Positions 32,988 to 39,615 of a stretch of DNA of 39,615 bases are shown piece after piece. Position numbers and translations under genes: made by a program. Location: contig JAGDXE010000001.1 of NCBI GenBank assembly GCA_023256375.1, positions 1 to 39,615 on the forward strand, given 5' to 3'. The DNA comes from Thermoproteati archaeon (lineage in GTDB: Archaea > Thermoproteota > Thermoprotei_A > Marsarchaeales > UBA168). Every line of letters starts with the position of its first letter. Positions within the stretch are counted from its first letter, which is position 1. The notes under the pieces are model-generated. The model was not told where the DNA came from and made no database searches. It worked only from the letters and a program-made list of their open reading frames with translations.

Positions 32988-33767
32988 ATGAGGGCCGGAC
33001 AACACTTTTTAGTTGATCGCGAGTACATAATGAAGGAGCTGCAAGCACTTTCCCCATCCAAGTCTGATTCCGTATTAGAAATCGGAAGCGGAGAAGGTCA
33101 TATAACTAGGCTAATAGCAGAAAAAGCGAAAAAGGTCATTGCCATCGAAAAAGATCCAATGCTAATGATCGTAGCTAAAACAAATAGCCCGCCTAACATA
33201 ATTTGGAAACTTGAAGACGCCCTTAAATTAAATTTCGAGAGCGTAGACCTAGTGTTCTCTAACGTACCTTATTACATATCTTCTCCTCTTCTTCTAAAAA
33301 TAATAAAGTGGGGCGAGTTCAAAAGGGCAATATTATCATTTCAAAAGGAATTTGCTCAAAGATTAATAGCACTGCCTTCTTCCAAAGAGTACGGGAGGAT
33401 ATCCGTAATATTTAAATTATTAGCTAATGCAGAACCGCTTTTCGATATACCTCCTTGGGCTTTTAAACCAAGGCCCAAAATATGGTCTTCTGTAATAGAG
33501 GTAAAGCCAAGGGAAAAAAGACCAGTAAGCGAATTAGGTAAATTAGAACCCTTCACATCAGCTTTGTTTTCACAAAAAAATAGGTTAATCCCTAAGGCGT
33601 TATGTAAATTAAAAATGTTTGACTCCCAGGCGGAAGCCATTAAGGCAATCGATGATTATTCAATCGCTAAAAAAAGGGTAAGAGAATTAACTCCTGAAGA
33701 GGTTTTGTTCCTTTCAAAAAAATTGGGGGAAAAGCGTGAAATTGCCGATTTATCCACCATCGGATGA
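32988..33767 (+). CDS. ksgA: rRNA adenine dimethyltransferase KsgA/Dim1
   Basis: The protein has 259 aa. It dimethylates two adjacent adenosines in the 3' hairpin of 16S rRNA late in small-subunit assembly. Visible motifs are the N-terminal GQHFLVDREYI, SAM-binding VLEIGSGEGHITRLIAE and the catalytic NVPYYISSPLL. KPRPKIWSSVIEV and the C-terminal helical domain follow. The length fits archaeal Dim1. The ATG follows a TATA-like box about 30 bases upstream. Its end overlaps the next methylase gene by 32 bases, so the two are translationally linked. Confidence 0.95.
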   Translation: MRAGQHFLVDREYIMKELQALSPSKSDSVLEIGSGEGHITRLIAEKAKKVIAIEKDPMLMIVAKTNSPPNIIWKLEDALKLNFESVDLVFSNVPYYISSPLLLKIIKWGEFKRAILSFQKEFAQRLIALPSSKEYGRISVIFKLLANAEPLFDIPPWAFKPRPKIWSSVIEVKPREKRPVSELGKLEPFTSALFSQKNRLIPKALCKLKMFDSQAEAIKAIDDYSIAKKRVRELTPEEVLFLSKKLGEKREIADLSTIG

Positions 33768-34284
33768 CACTTTTCTATTAATAGATTCGCTACCTAGGTC
33801 GCTTCATAATAAGAGCGTGTTAGAGGTTGGAACGGGTTCCGGTACTGTAGCAAAAACCGCGCTTAAAAAAGGGGCCTCAAGCGTTTTAGCAACCGATGCT
33901 TCACTAGATGCTGCTAACGCGGCAAAAAAGCTTGGTCTCGAGGTAATCGTAGGCGACCTGGTCACTTTTTTAAACAAAAATGCAAAGTTCGACCTAATCC
34001 TTTTTAACCCGCCTTACCTAGCGAGCGACCGCGCCGATTCCATTCGTTGGACTGGGGGCAAGGGTGGATGGGAAATTTCATATAAATTCGTATTGCAATG
34101 TAAGAGCCACGTAAAAAAGGGGGGTAGGATAATTTTAGTGGCTTCTTCTTTAACAAACAAAGCTTTAGTTAAAAATATTAAGCGCTCCGGATTATCAATC
34201 TCTACAATAAAGAAAAAATCATTCTTCTTTGAAACGCTTTATACGTATTCTATTAGGTTGGCTTCCAACCGAAACTTTTTTTAG
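33736..34284 (+). CDS. HemK-like class I methyltransferase (Mtq2/N6AMT1 type)
   Basis: The protein has 182 aa. The SAM-binding motif is VLEVGTGSGTVAKTAL, and the catalytic NPPY motif is LILFNPPYLASDRADS. The short length without an N-terminal domain is that of archaeal/eukaryotic Mtq2 proteins. These methylate the Gln of the GGQ motif in peptide release factor aRF1 together with Trm112; some also act on other targets. The start is GTG with a ggggga ribosome binding site 6 bases before it, inside the ksgA gene. The coupling to ksgA is common in archaea. Confidence 0.88.
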   Translation: MKLPIYPPSDDTFLLIDSLPRSLHNKSVLEVGTGSGTVAKTALKKGASSVLATDASLDAANAAKKLGLEVIVGDLVTFLNKNAKFDLILFNPPYLASDRADSIRWTGGKGGWEISYKFVLQCKSHVKKGGRIILVASSLTNKALVKNIKRSGLSISTIKKKSFFFETLYTYSIRLASNRNFF

Positions 34285-34411
34285 AGCCGCCTAAAAGCGG
34301 GCTCATTGGCCTGGCAGTCAATCAAAAATGCCCTTTGCGAGCAGCCCAAAAATCGATAAACGTTAGGATAATAAAACATAAAATGCAAGCCTTATATCAA
34401 AACAGGTTCCG

Positions 34412-35143
34412 ATGAAAGATCTTAATAATGTTTACGTCTTGCTAGTCCAGCCAACTGGGGAGTTTAACGTAGGCCTTGCTGCAAGAGCGGCTGCCAATTT
34501 TGGGGTGGCGGGTTTGAGGTTAATAAATGTCCCGCTGGGAATTGCCTCTGCATCGTTACATTACTCTTCCGGCGGAAGGGAGCTTCTCTTAAATGCCCAA
34601 TTTTATAGGCGTTTAGATGACGCTATTGCAGATTTGGATTACTCGATAGCTACCACGGCAAGAACTGGAGGGAGGACCAACGTTCTTAGAGAGACTTATC
34701 GCCCAGCGTCGATATTACCTTTTGTAAATAGCGGGAAAAAAATAGGAATCGTATTTGGAAGAGAAGATCGTGGCCTTACGAATGAAGAATTAATGAAATG
34801 CGATTTTTCCGTTACTATAGATACTTACGAGAAATATCGCGTCCTGAATCTTTCTCACGCGGTAGCGGTATTATTACACTATATCTTCATAAACGTGAAC
34901 CAGGAAAGAGCCAGTCAACACGAACCGCTTATTCGGTTAAGGGAAGTTTTCCTACAAGAATTTTCCGAATTGATGAAAAAATCAGGGTATCCCGAGAGAA
35001 AATGGCAGGAGACCTGGCTTACCATGAGAAGATTGTTAGTAAGAAGCGATCCAGAAGAATGGGAACTAGCCCTGATTACGGGATCGCTTCGGGCGGCCAA
35101 CAGAGCCTTGAATTTGGCCGCCGACCAGAAGAAAGATCAATAA
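34412..35143 (+). CDS. TrmJ-like SpoU family RNA 2'-O-methyltransferase
   Basis: The protein has 243 aa. It has the SPOUT (trefoil-knot) fold pattern: N-terminal VYVLLVQPTGEFNVGLAARA then AANFGVAGLRLINV. The knot motifs are GIVFGREDRGLTNEEL and YRVLNLSHAVAVLLHY. The C-terminal about 80 residues match the extra domain of TrmJ proteins. It likely methylates the ribose at position 32 of tRNAs, though rRNA cannot be excluded. The ATG follows a TATA-like ttatatcaa about 20 bases upstream, so it is probably leaderless. It overlaps the convergent radical SAM gene by a few bases at the 3' end. Confidence 0.92.
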   Translation: MKDLNNVYVLLVQPTGEFNVGLAARAAANFGVAGLRLINVPLGIASASLHYSSGGRELLLNAQFYRRLDDAIADLDYSIATTARTGGRTNVLRETYRPASILPFVNSGKKIGIVFGREDRGLTNEELMKCDFSVTIDTYEKYRVLNLSHAVAVLLHYIFINVNQERASQHEPLIRLREVFLQEFSELMKKSGYPERKWQETWLTMRRLLVRSDPEEWELALITGSLRAANRALNLAADQKKDQ

Positions 35144-35925
35144 GAGAACGGGTTAGTGAACAAAATTCCATGCTCTCCCGAGAATTCACGCACTTTCTTT
35201 ACTACTTTGGCATAGGCTAATTGGGACTCGTATTCTAAATCGCCATGAAAAAAATTACCCATAATTTCAGTCAATTCCTTTCTTAAACCCGGTCTAAACC
35301 TTAATTTATCGACACTCAACTCCTTGACACCTATATCTCTAAGCTCTGCGAGCAAATACTCAAGGTCAATATCCGTCCACGCGGGTATAACGGGTCCCAA
35401 AAAAGCGAATACATAAATGCCGCGGTCTGCGAGGTAAGCCATAGCTTTTATCCTTGAATTCACGCTTGGCGCATTGGGCTCTAAGGCGTCTTTTACGTTT
35501 CCATCCAAACCCAAGACCGTGAATCCTACCTGTACGTTTTTAGCATTATACTTTAATAAATTTAAATCCTTTAGCACTAAAGGCGACTTTGTCTGTATAA
35601 CTACCTTCATGCCGTTTGCAAGCAACTGCTGTAATGCATCAGAAGTTAACCCGTACTTGGATTCAATTGGTTGGTATGGATCCGTCAAAGACGATAAAAA
35701 AAAGCTCGATCCCTTTTTTATTCTTGGATTCGTAAGCTCTTTTGCTAATGTTACATGCAGATTCACTTTTACCTTGACCTTGCTTTTCCACTCGGGATTT
35801 TTAGTAATTTTGGGAACGTAGCAGTAAGCGCATTGATGCTGACATCCAATGTAAGGGTTTATGGAATAATCACCTAAAGCTGATCTTGAAATGCACCTAT
35901 CGCAGCGCGTTTCTTCATATAGCAT
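35137..35925 (-). CDS. Radical SAM protein, SPL-like family (function unknown)
   Basis: The protein has 262 aa. The cluster motif CxxxCxxC is GCQHQCAYCYV at residues 27-37 (C28, C32, C35), preceded by an extra pair C8 and C11. The family-typical INPYIGC and FFLSSLTDPYQPIE segments resemble the spore-photoproduct-lyase-like group common in archaea, though the DNA-repair residues of true SPL cannot be confirmed. The substrate is unknown. Its ATG lies inside the end of the winged-helix gene upstream (11-base overlap), so the two are cotranscribed. The 3' end overlaps the convergent trmJ gene by 7 bases. Confidence 0.88.
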   Translation of the reverse strand: MLYEETRCDRCISRSALGDYSINPYIGCQHQCAYCYVPKITKNPEWKSKVKVKVNLHVTLAKELTNPRIKKGSSFFLSSLTDPYQPIESKYGLTSDALQQLLANGMKVVIQTKSPLVLKDLNLLKYNAKNVQVGFTVLGLDGNVKDALEPNAPSVNSRIKAMAYLADRGIYVFAFLGPVIPAWTDIDLEYLLAELRDIGVKELSVDKLRFRPGLRKELTEIMGNFFHGDLEYESQLAYAKVVKKVREFSGEHGILFTNPFSY

Positions 35926-36586
35926 ATTTTACTCGCCGTTGCAACGCGGCTTCTACAGCTACTTCCACAACTATTTGCTTGGCCAAAAATTCAGAGCTTG
36001 CCCCACATATAAATATGATTTCGTCGCTACTTGGCCCAATATCCAATAATTTTTTATTATCCTCAGCCGAAACGTGGCTCAAAGGGATACCATCGGGAGG
36101 TATTACAATTTCGTTTTCGTGCATCACCAGAGTAGTCATACCTGTGGCGCCTTTACGCACGGCAATATCCCTTAATTTAATTGGATTTACTTGGCCAACC
36201 ATACTAGAGCTAGCTAATGCAACGGCATTGTAATCGCCCATATTTAAATAACTTAATTTCAGTATCGCTAATTTAAATAGATATTTATGTAGGCCAAAAA
36301 CCAAATCCCTTCCTTTTTCGGTTAACCTGTTTCCATTCCGTTTAGTCTCAATAAGTTCGCTATTCCTCAAAGTAATAACTAAAGTTTTAATTGCGCCGCC
36401 TCCTAAGCCCAGCTCTTCTGCCAATTTATCGCGGCTTATTTCTTGCCGATCAAAAAGGTAAAACAGGGCTAAGATCAAATGGCCGTAGCTGAAGCTGCGT
36501 GGGGGGCCCAGCTTCTTATGCGATAAGCGGTTAATTTCTTCAAGAGCCGAAATCGCTGAAATAGGCGCCTTCCCTTGCATCTCCAT
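35915..36586 (-). CDS. Winged-helix protein, DUF4443-like
   Basis: The protein has 223 aa. An N-terminal winged helix-turn-helix (about residues 40-100: LILALFYLFDRQEISRDKLA, GAIKTLVITLRNSELIE) is followed by a mixed alpha/beta C-terminal domain with VALASSSMVGQVNPIKLRDI. The layout resembles archaeal proteins called DUF4443, which are likely regulators that sense a ligand. It precedes the radical SAM gene with an 11-base overlap. A strong promoter is seen: cttatatataac on the minus strand about 20-26 bases before the ATG. Its target is unknown; autoregulation or control of the SAM gene is possible. Confidence 0.72.
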   Translation of the reverse strand: MEMQGKAPISAISALEEINRLSHKKLGPPRSFSYGHLILALFYLFDRQEISRDKLAEELGLGGGAIKTLVITLRNSELIETKRNGNRLTEKGRDLVFGLHKYLFKLAILKLSYLNMGDYNAVALASSSMVGQVNPIKLRDIAVRKGATGMTTLVMHENEIVIPPDGIPLSHVSAEDNKKLLDIGPSSDEIIFICGASSEFLAKQIVVEVAVEAALQRRVKYAI

Positions 36587-36601
36587 AAGTTATAGAAAAA
36601 G

Positions 36602-36613
36602 TTATATATAAGG
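36602..36613 (-). promoter_or_regulatory. TATA box of the winged-helix gene
   Basis: On the minus strand the sequence reads cttatatataac, ending about 16 bases before the ATG at 36586. The centre lies about 22 bases upstream, so transcription would begin at or very near the start codon. It is one of the clearest TATA boxes in the window. Confidence 0.6.
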
Positions 36614-36686
36614 GATTGATCTAGTTGGCTCAAGGGGCAACCAGAAAAACTCTTTATTTATAAAGCAATGCAAAGTAACACCTGAA

Positions 36687-37589
36687 ATGGACGATAAAAC
36701 TCTTGAAGGATATTTAAAAGCTGGAAAAGCATTAGCCCGTACCAGAGAGAAGACCAAAAACTGGGTCAAAGCTGGAGTTAAGTATACGGACCTCGTAAAA
36801 CAGGTAGAAGACGACCTAGTATCAAATGGAGTGCTTCCTTCTTTCCCCACCAACGTAGACGTAAATGAAGTAGCTGCTCATTATACACCTTCATTAAACG
36901 ATGATTCTACGATCCCTGAGGATTCTATCGTGAAAATCGATCTAGGCTCTCATGATAATGGGCTTATAGCCGATTCAGCAGTAACGGTGTCACTTTCCGA
37001 TAAATATGCCGATCTAGTCTATGCTGCTGAAGATGCCGTTGATAAGGCCCTCAAAATAGTAATGCCAGGGACGCCAATAAGTGAGGTGGGAAAAGTGGTC
37101 AGTAGGGTGCTAAAGAATTACGGCTTTCAAGCGGTAGCCAATTTAACTGGCCACTCTATAGAGTACTACGAATTACATGGGGACGTAAGCATACCAAATG
37201 TGCCCATCGACTGGGATATGGGCAAATTTGAAGAGGGCAAAGTATATGCCATAGAACCTTTCGTTACTTTTGAGGGCAGACCTTCAAAAGTAGTGGATTC
37301 GAAACCGGGAGGTATATATATAATAAATAAGTATAAAAGAATTAAAGATCCAGATGCGAATTTATTACTGACCGAAATAAATAATAGATTTAAGGGTTTG
37401 CCGTTTGCAGAAAGATGGCTTTTAGATGTACTATCGGTTGATAAATTAAATTTAGCTATGTCTAAACTTTTGCACGAAAAAGCTATTTACCAATACCCCT
37501 CGCTTTTGGAAGTCGACGGAAGGCCCGTGGCACAGGCAGAGCACACGTTCGTAGTAACTAAGGACGGAGCTTTAGTCACAACCGAGTGA
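36687..37589 (+). CDS. map: Methionine aminopeptidase, type II
   Basis: The protein has 300 aa. It removes the initiator methionine from nascent proteins. The five metal ligands are D85 and D96 (KIDLGSHDNGLIADSAV), H156 (LTGHSIEYY), E190 (YAIEPFV) and E285 (AQAEHTFVV). The type II insertion of about 60 residues (INKYKRIKDPDANLLLTEIN to ALLEVDGRP) is present. Length and order are normal for archaeal MAP. A TATA-like ctttatttataaag lies 20-35 bases before the ATG. The gene ends with a 14-base overlap with the convergent HhH gene. Confidence 0.97.
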   Translation: MDDKTLEGYLKAGKALARTREKTKNWVKAGVKYTDLVKQVEDDLVSNGVLPSFPTNVDVNEVAAHYTPSLNDDSTIPEDSIVKIDLGSHDNGLIADSAVTVSLSDKYADLVYAAEDAVDKALKIVMPGTPISEVGKVVSRVLKNYGFQAVANLTGHSIEYYELHGDVSIPNVPIDWDMGKFEEGKVYAIEPFVTFEGRPSKVVDSKPGGIYIINKYKRIKDPDANLLLTEINNRFKGLPFAERWLLDVLSVDKLNLAMSKLLHEKAIYQYPSLLEVDGRPVAQAEHTFVVTKDGALVTTE

Positions 37590-38220
37590 CATTTGTATTA
37601 AATTTAGTGTCAGCATAAATCCATATACTCCATACAAATTCAAGCTTACTAATACCCATCCGACTTGCTACTTCTTCAACGGCCTGCATTACTTCAATTT
37701 GATTTCTAAATTTTTTGTTGAGAAATTTCGATAAGAAATCGCTAATAACCCTATCTGGAATAGCTACATCTAAACCCACCTGCCCTCTAAGATATTGTAT
37801 TGTAAAAACGCCAAGCCCCTTAGTTGCCGAAAACTGATCGGCCCTTTTCAACGGATCTGCTTTAATAGCCCAATTTTTGATCCTGGTGAATTCTTCATCT
37901 AGCGTATCCCCATTTACTGAAAAATTTTTAATGGCTGAAAGTACGATACCTCTACACCTTTCAGAGACGCAATACCAGTTCTTGTTTTGAAACAGAGGGG
38001 CCGATTTCGCCAGCGTAAGTTCATCGCTTAACGTGCCCTGAAATTTTCTAACCCTTGGCTCAACAAAATTAAAATAGCTAAATCCCGTTGACGTAAGCGA
38101 TGTATCAAGAATTATTAAAAGTGGATTACCCCCCCACCGCCTTCCGTTCAAGCACTCTTCGGCATATTTGCTACCTAAAGCCATGTATGGATGTAGAAAC
38201 TTTTTAATACGCGCGATCAT
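37576..38220 (-). CDS. Helix-hairpin-helix protein, DNA-glycosylase-like, uncertain
   Basis: The protein has 214 aa. The C-terminal half has the pattern of an HhH-GPD module: FSATKGLGVFTIQYLRGQV followed by GLDVAIPDRVISDFLSK, where the last aspartate sits where base-excision glycosylases carry theirs. No Cys4 iron-sulfur cluster is seen, and the N-terminal half is not similar to a known family I can name. It may be a DNA-repair enzyme or a non-enzymatic DNA-binding protein. The ATG follows ttaaaaatag about 20 bases upstream. It lies between the tnpB-derived element and map. Confidence 0.5.
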   Translation of the reverse strand: MIARIKKFLHPYMALGSKYAEECLNGRRWGGNPLLIILDTSLTSTGFSYFNFVEPRVRKFQGTLSDELTLAKSAPLFQNKNWYCVSERCRGIVLSAIKNFSVNGDTLDEEFTRIKNWAIKADPLKRADQFSATKGLGVFTIQYLRGQVGLDVAIPDRVISDFLSKFLNKKFRNQIEVMQAVEEVASRMGISKLEFVWSIWIYADTKFNTNVTRL

Positions 38221-38349
38221 TACGTATACCTATACTATTTTTAAGGCTAAAATTTAGGATCTTGGCCTGTTTTGTACATAAAGAAGCGGCTTCTGTGTTT
38301 GCCATACTTCCGATCTACTCGCCGGGAAGTCGAAAGCTCCAGGTTCAAT

Positions 38350-38600
38350 GACGCGCCGCTGGTATCAGCGAACTACCCCGCCCTCTGGATGGGGCTTCCC
38401 GCTTCAACGACCGTGCGTTCCCGCACGGGTATATAGTACAGGCCCGAAGCAGCAATCTCCACGGGCAAATCGGGCGTGCCCCACCCTACCGCTACCGGTC
38501 ATAAAATTATTAATAAACCTATAGGGGAGGTCCGCGTATCCCATCGCTGAAGCTTGATTTGTTTCCTCAAGCTCCTAGCATTAGCTTTAAACTCTTAGAT
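38350..38600 (-). mobile_element. Deletion derivative of an IS200/IS605-type tnpB element
   Basis: The minus strand carries, in order, a block shared with window positions 38-115, an AT-rich TATA-like sequence (tttattaataatttta, 38501-38516), and the last 41 codons of tnpB with its stop at 38373-38375. It ends with the right end. The 41 codons begin PVAVGWGTPDLPVEIAASG and end VVEAGSPIQRAG, characteristic of TnpB C-termini. Hairpins lie at 38411-38428 (CCGTGCG/CGCACGG), 38376-38394 (CCCC/GGGG) and 38357-38370 (CGCTG/CAGCG), matching IS right-end structures. Most of tnpB is absent. The homologous block at the other window edge shows the same structure, so it moved or duplicated as this short form. 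Confidence 0.75.
38360..38500 (-). ncRNA. Possible stand-alone omega-RNA (TnpB guide RNA scaffold)
   Basis: In IS200/IS605 elements the omega RNA covers the end of tnpB and the right end, and its 3' tail is the guide taken from the flank. Here that region is intact with its hairpins, yet tnpB itself is deleted and replaced by an AT-rich TATA-like block (38501-38516) right upstream. A transcript starting near 38490 would consist of little more than the scaffold. Its guide would be the flank just below about 38365. No RNA data exist here, so this is a structural hypothesis. Confidence 0.4.
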
Positions 38601-38657
38601 TCATCAAAGTTTAGCCTTTCTCCTGAAAACTTTTATAAAAATTAAACAAACTATACT

Positions 38658-39080
38658 TTATTGGGCTTGGCTTTTCAAGAAATCTTCGTAAATCTTTTTA
38701 ACTTTTTCCGCCGTAGGTCCGACCCCCGAGACTCCCCTACCAGTAACCCTTACCCTGTCCGCAACTATTATCAGAGAACCTCCCTCGTCTACTTTTACCA
38801 TTCTAGGGAAAGTTTTTTCCAAAATGTCGGCTAAAGCGCGTAAATCAATATTTTTTTCTTCGATTATTATTTGCTCTACAGTATTACCTGGTATGAAGAC
38901 GACCGGAAAAGATTCCCCTTTTTCGTTTTTAGCATCTTCTAAATAAACGTGCATTTTATCGGGATCTACTGACTTCATCGTGCCCTCGAATTGTCTGCCA
39001 GTAATAGTGATGACCTTTACCTTGCGATCTTGAAAGCCCATAACGTCAGAAGCAAACTTGTGAGCCGTGATAAAACTCAT
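38658..39080 (-). CDS. Lsm (Sm-like) RNA-binding protein with C-terminal domain
   Basis: The protein has 140 aa from ATG 39080. An aaggtgg site 6 bases before this codon favours it over the GTG at 39089. The Sm fold is at about residues 10-75: VKVITITGRQFEGTMKSVDP (Sm1 motif) and VVFIPGNTVEQIII (Sm2 motif). The C-terminal about 65 residues (LRALADILEKTFPRMVKVDE to the end) form an extra domain, as in the SmAP3 group of TACK archaea. These rings bind U-rich RNA. It is transcribed divergently from rpo8 across about 60 bases that hold a TATA-like ctataaag. Confidence 0.88.
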   Translation of the reverse strand: MSFITAHKFASDVMGFQDRKVKVITITGRQFEGTMKSVDPDKMHVYLEDAKNEKGESFPVVFIPGNTVEQIIIEEKNIDLRALADILEKTFPRMVKVDEGGSLIIVADRVRVTGRGVSGVGPTAEKVKKIYEDFLKSQAQ

Positions 39081-39139
39081 ACTATCCACCTTAAAACTTT
39101 ATAGCCCATGCTTATAAGGGATTATCCTTACAAATTAAG

Positions 39140-39457
39140 TTGAAGTTTGACCTAATTGTAAGGCAAACCGCCGAATCCATAAATGGCGTTAAAAAAATTA
39201 CTTTAGAGGGAAAAAATGGATTCGTAACTATGGATGAACCTGAAAAATTATTTTCATTAAAAATAGGTGATCAGGTATTTCTAAACGTAAACGAGGGAGA
39301 AGAGGGGTTTTACGCCGCTTCGTATCTGCCAGTATATAAAAGGCAGGAGGGAGACCGTATAAGTTATCTTTATTCTGCGTATGGCCTTCTAATAAAGTTC
39401 GAGGGAGATTTTAACCTCCCATATGAGACAATAAAAGTTACGTTAACTAAACAGTAA
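39140..39457 (+). CDS. rpo8: DNA-directed RNA polymerase subunit Rpo8 (RpoG, Rpb8 ortholog)
   Basis: The protein has 105 aa. The N-terminal MKFDLIVRQTAESINGVKKI and the C-terminal YSAYGLLIKFEGDFNL pattern resemble eukaryotic Rpb8, whose last strands carry YSFGGLLMRLEG. Rpb8 orthologs were described as an extra RNA polymerase subunit in Crenarchaeota and Korarchaeota. The length fits the archaeal form. The start is TTG, and the promoter lies in the 60-base gap shared with the divergent Lsm gene. The assignment depends on short, low-complexity motifs and should be tested with profile searches. Confidence 0.65.
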   Translation: MKFDLIVRQTAESINGVKKITLEGKNGFVTMDEPEKLFSLKIGDQVFLNVNEGEEGFYAASYLPVYKRQEGDRISYLYSAYGLLIKFEGDFNLPYETIKVTLTKQ

Positions 39458-39615
39458 CACGCTTCTAGCCAGAGGGATTATTGGCGCCCTCTAGTCCCTT
39501 CGGCGCTTTCCTGATCATGATTCAGTGATCGCAATAAGTACCAATAGCTTACTGATTGTGAGCAAGAAGGCTCCGAGTAGGAGGAGATGATTTGTGAATA
39601 GTATATAAAAACGTT
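39458..39615. other. Intergenic end of the window
   Basis: No gene is visible. A palindrome gatca-tgattcag-tgatc lies near 39512-39529. The last 17 bases contain tatataaa, a likely TATA box for a gene beyond the window. A small hint of C/D boxes (atgatt, ctga) is too weak to call an RNA. Confidence 0.35.

Noticed and set aside
34798-35220. 140-aa frame inside trmJ
   Set aside because: It overlaps trmJ in another frame; it is rich in Arg and Ser and has no domain.
38399-38510. ORF from ATG in the tnpB-tail region (minus strand, MTGSGRVGHARF)
   Set aside because: It is out of frame with the recognisable TnpB tail and probably untranslated.
39512-39600. C/D box guide RNA at the window end
   Set aside because: Boxes like atgatt and ctga occur but not in the required order and spacing.
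1-39615. CRISPR array, rRNA or complete tRNA genes
   Set aside because: No regularly spaced direct repeats and no tRNA T-loop or rRNA-like sequence were seen on reading both strands; an unusual split or intron-bearing tRNA could escape reading by eye.

Overview
The window is a gene-dense archaeal chromosome segment, moderately AT-rich by eye. It carries archaeal information-processing genes throughout: a heterodimeric primase, GINS, one PCNA, aIF2-alpha, Nop10, an exosome and proteasome operon, SBDS, aEF-2, Nep1, Dim1/KsgA, a TrmJ-like methylase, a short XPF nuclease, an Lsm protein and an Rpb8-like RNA polymerase subunit. Rpo8, the helicase-less XPF and the exosome/SBDS/proteasome gene order point to the TACK superphylum (Thermoproteota). 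The EF-2 switch I sequence RQMTV and the single PCNA gene fit best, from memory, with a deep Nitrososphaeria/thaumarchaeal-type lineage. That placement is an inference. Many genes start with TTG or GTG and have a TATA-like box about 25 bases upstream, which suggests leaderless transcripts.

Layout. 1-115: edge of a TnpB-derived repeat. 142-1904: a two-gene glutamine-dependent NAD synthetase (nitrilase, then synthetase). 1956-2639: XPF nuclease. 2776-7437: an N-glycosylation block (lipid-linked glycan flippase and AglB oligosaccharyltransferase) with the rRNA methylase Nep1 between them. 7720-12016, all on the minus strand: PCNA, PriL, PriS, GINS, L44e, S27e and Csl4 in transcription order, partly overlapping. 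PCNA diverges from aIF2-alpha and Nop10 on the plus strand. 13089-17939: an ECF transporter S component, a small zinc-ribbon gene, pyrophosphatase, an NfeD-like protein and an overlapping EcfA-EcfA-EcfT module. 18004-18596: a frameshifted tnpB. 18597-24083: PsmA, SBDS, Rrp4, Rrp41, Rrp42, L37Ae, Pcc1, prefoldin beta and a DHH phosphoesterase in transcription order. 24191-26788: a 14-TM exporter and an unrecognised membrane-anchored protein. 26985-29189: EF-2. 29190-29420: tnpB debris. 29690-34284: MFS, GTPBP1-like GTPase, KsgA and a HemK-like methylase. 34412-38220: TrmJ-like methylase, radical SAM protein, winged-helix protein, methionine aminopeptidase and an HhH protein. 38350-38600: a short TnpB-derived element. 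38658-39457: Lsm protein and Rpo8, divergent.

The window is mostly a housekeeping core in which ribosome biogenesis, RNA decay, protein turnover and replication genes are interleaved in operons. The least ordinary feature is a set of at least four IS200/IS605-type TnpB remnants. Two of them, one at each edge of the window, are homologous. They share the same junction between a TATA-like AT-rich sequence and the last ~40 codons of tnpB plus, in the complete copy, the hairpin-rich right end. They look like deletion derivatives that could be stand-alone omega-RNA transcription units.
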